DNA of 6,245 bases from positions 1-6,245 of the forward strand of contig JAQWAM010000085.1 in assembly GCA_028707675.1 (NCBI GenBank). The letters are read 5' to 3'. How positions within the stretch are numbered: position 1 is the first letter of the stretch; every line of letters begins with the position of its first letter. The DNA is from Kiritimatiellia bacterium (GTDB taxonomy: Bacteria; Verrucomicrobiota; Kiritimatiellia; RFP12; UBA1067). The notes beneath the pieces are model-generated. The model saw only the letters and a list, made by a program, of their open reading frames with translations. It was not told where the DNA came from and ran no database searches. The translations under genes were made by a program, and so were the position numbers. Below, piece after piece: positions 6,059 to 6,245 of this stretch.

Positions 6059-6245
6059 ATGCGAATGATCGGCGGGGTTGTTTTGTCATCGATGTTGGGG
6101 CTGGCGCTGGGCTGCGGCATGCTGTGCCCGGACAAGGATAACGGCGCGGCGGCCTGCGCTCCCGAGACTTGCCCAAAGGATCCAGCGCTGCCGTCGGATG
6201 AGTGTCCGCATCCTGACTCGCGCAACTGGCGGGTGCTGTTCAACC
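6059..6245 (+). CDS. Secreted Cys-rich probable lipoprotein, 3' end cut by window edge (possible DUF1080 protein)
   Basis: Sixty-two residues are visible before the window ends. A short basic start (MRM), a hydrophobic core (4-18) and ALG-Cys19 look like a signal peptide II; the lipobox is imperfect, with Ala at -3. The next part is a low-complexity linker with Cys at 23, 33, 38 and 49, three of them in Cys-Pro pairs. The last visible residues, NWRVLFN (56-62), resemble the opening of DUF1080 domains (3-keto-disaccharide hydrolase-like, often starting with a Trp or Phe, then LFNGKDLxGW). Such proteins are often exported lipoproteins involved in sugar breakdown, notably in PVC bacteria. The start rests on a perfect AAAGGAGG five bases upstream. 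That the gene is real and exported is fairly sure; the DUF1080 call is an inference from seven residues. It is separated from the zinc operon and probably unrelated to it. Confidence 0.7.
   Translation, partial: MRMIGGVVLSSMLGLALGCGMLCPDKDNGAAACAPETCPKDPALPSDECPHPDSRNWRVLFN

Noticed and set aside
6025..6243. Reverse-strand open frame opposite the partial lipoprotein gene
   Set aside because: The forward frame has a perfect ribosome binding site and a signal peptide; the reverse frame has neither.

Overview
The window is a dense, GC-rich, all-forward bacterial gene block. By eye it is well over 60% G+C, with strong G/C preference at third codon positions. It holds six complete genes and the start of a seventh. 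The first six run from base 57 to 5882 with almost no intergenic space: two ATGA overlaps, gaps of 4 to 8 bases, and a stop codon that forms part of the next ribosome binding site. They look like one transcription unit or two fused ones.

Layout: (1) fmt, methionyl-tRNA formyltransferase, 57-1055; (2) an M48-family zinc metalloprotease, probably a lipoprotein with a C-terminal TPR region, 1052-2422; (3) an RluA-family RNA pseudouridine synthase with an S4 domain, 2419-3360; (4-6) a complete zinc-type ABC importer in the order binding protein, ATPase, permease (znuA, znuC, znuB), 3369-5882. A 176-base spacer follows, with competing GC-rich hairpins, a T-rich patch and a weak possible promoter. 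Then comes the N-terminus of a secreted, Cys-rich probable lipoprotein (6059 onward), cut by the window edge. Its last visible residues resemble the start of a DUF1080 (3-keto-disaccharide hydrolase) domain.

How they may work together: fmt and the pseudouridine synthase are housekeeping translation and RNA-modification enzymes. The M48 protease acts in the cell envelope and needs zinc, and the importer supplies zinc. The protease-importer link is an inference from proximity only.

Organism: the lipoproteins and the binding-protein-dependent zinc uptake fit a diderm bacterium. A possible DUF1080 lipoprotein in GC-rich DNA is common in the Planctomycetota-Verrucomicrobiota-Kiritimatiellota-Lentisphaerota group, so a PVC-type bacterium is a reasonable guess, but nothing in the window proves it. 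I see no rRNA, tRNA, CRISPR, insertion sequence, phage or defence genes. I found no convincing new system; the findings are local oddities in an otherwise ordinary region.
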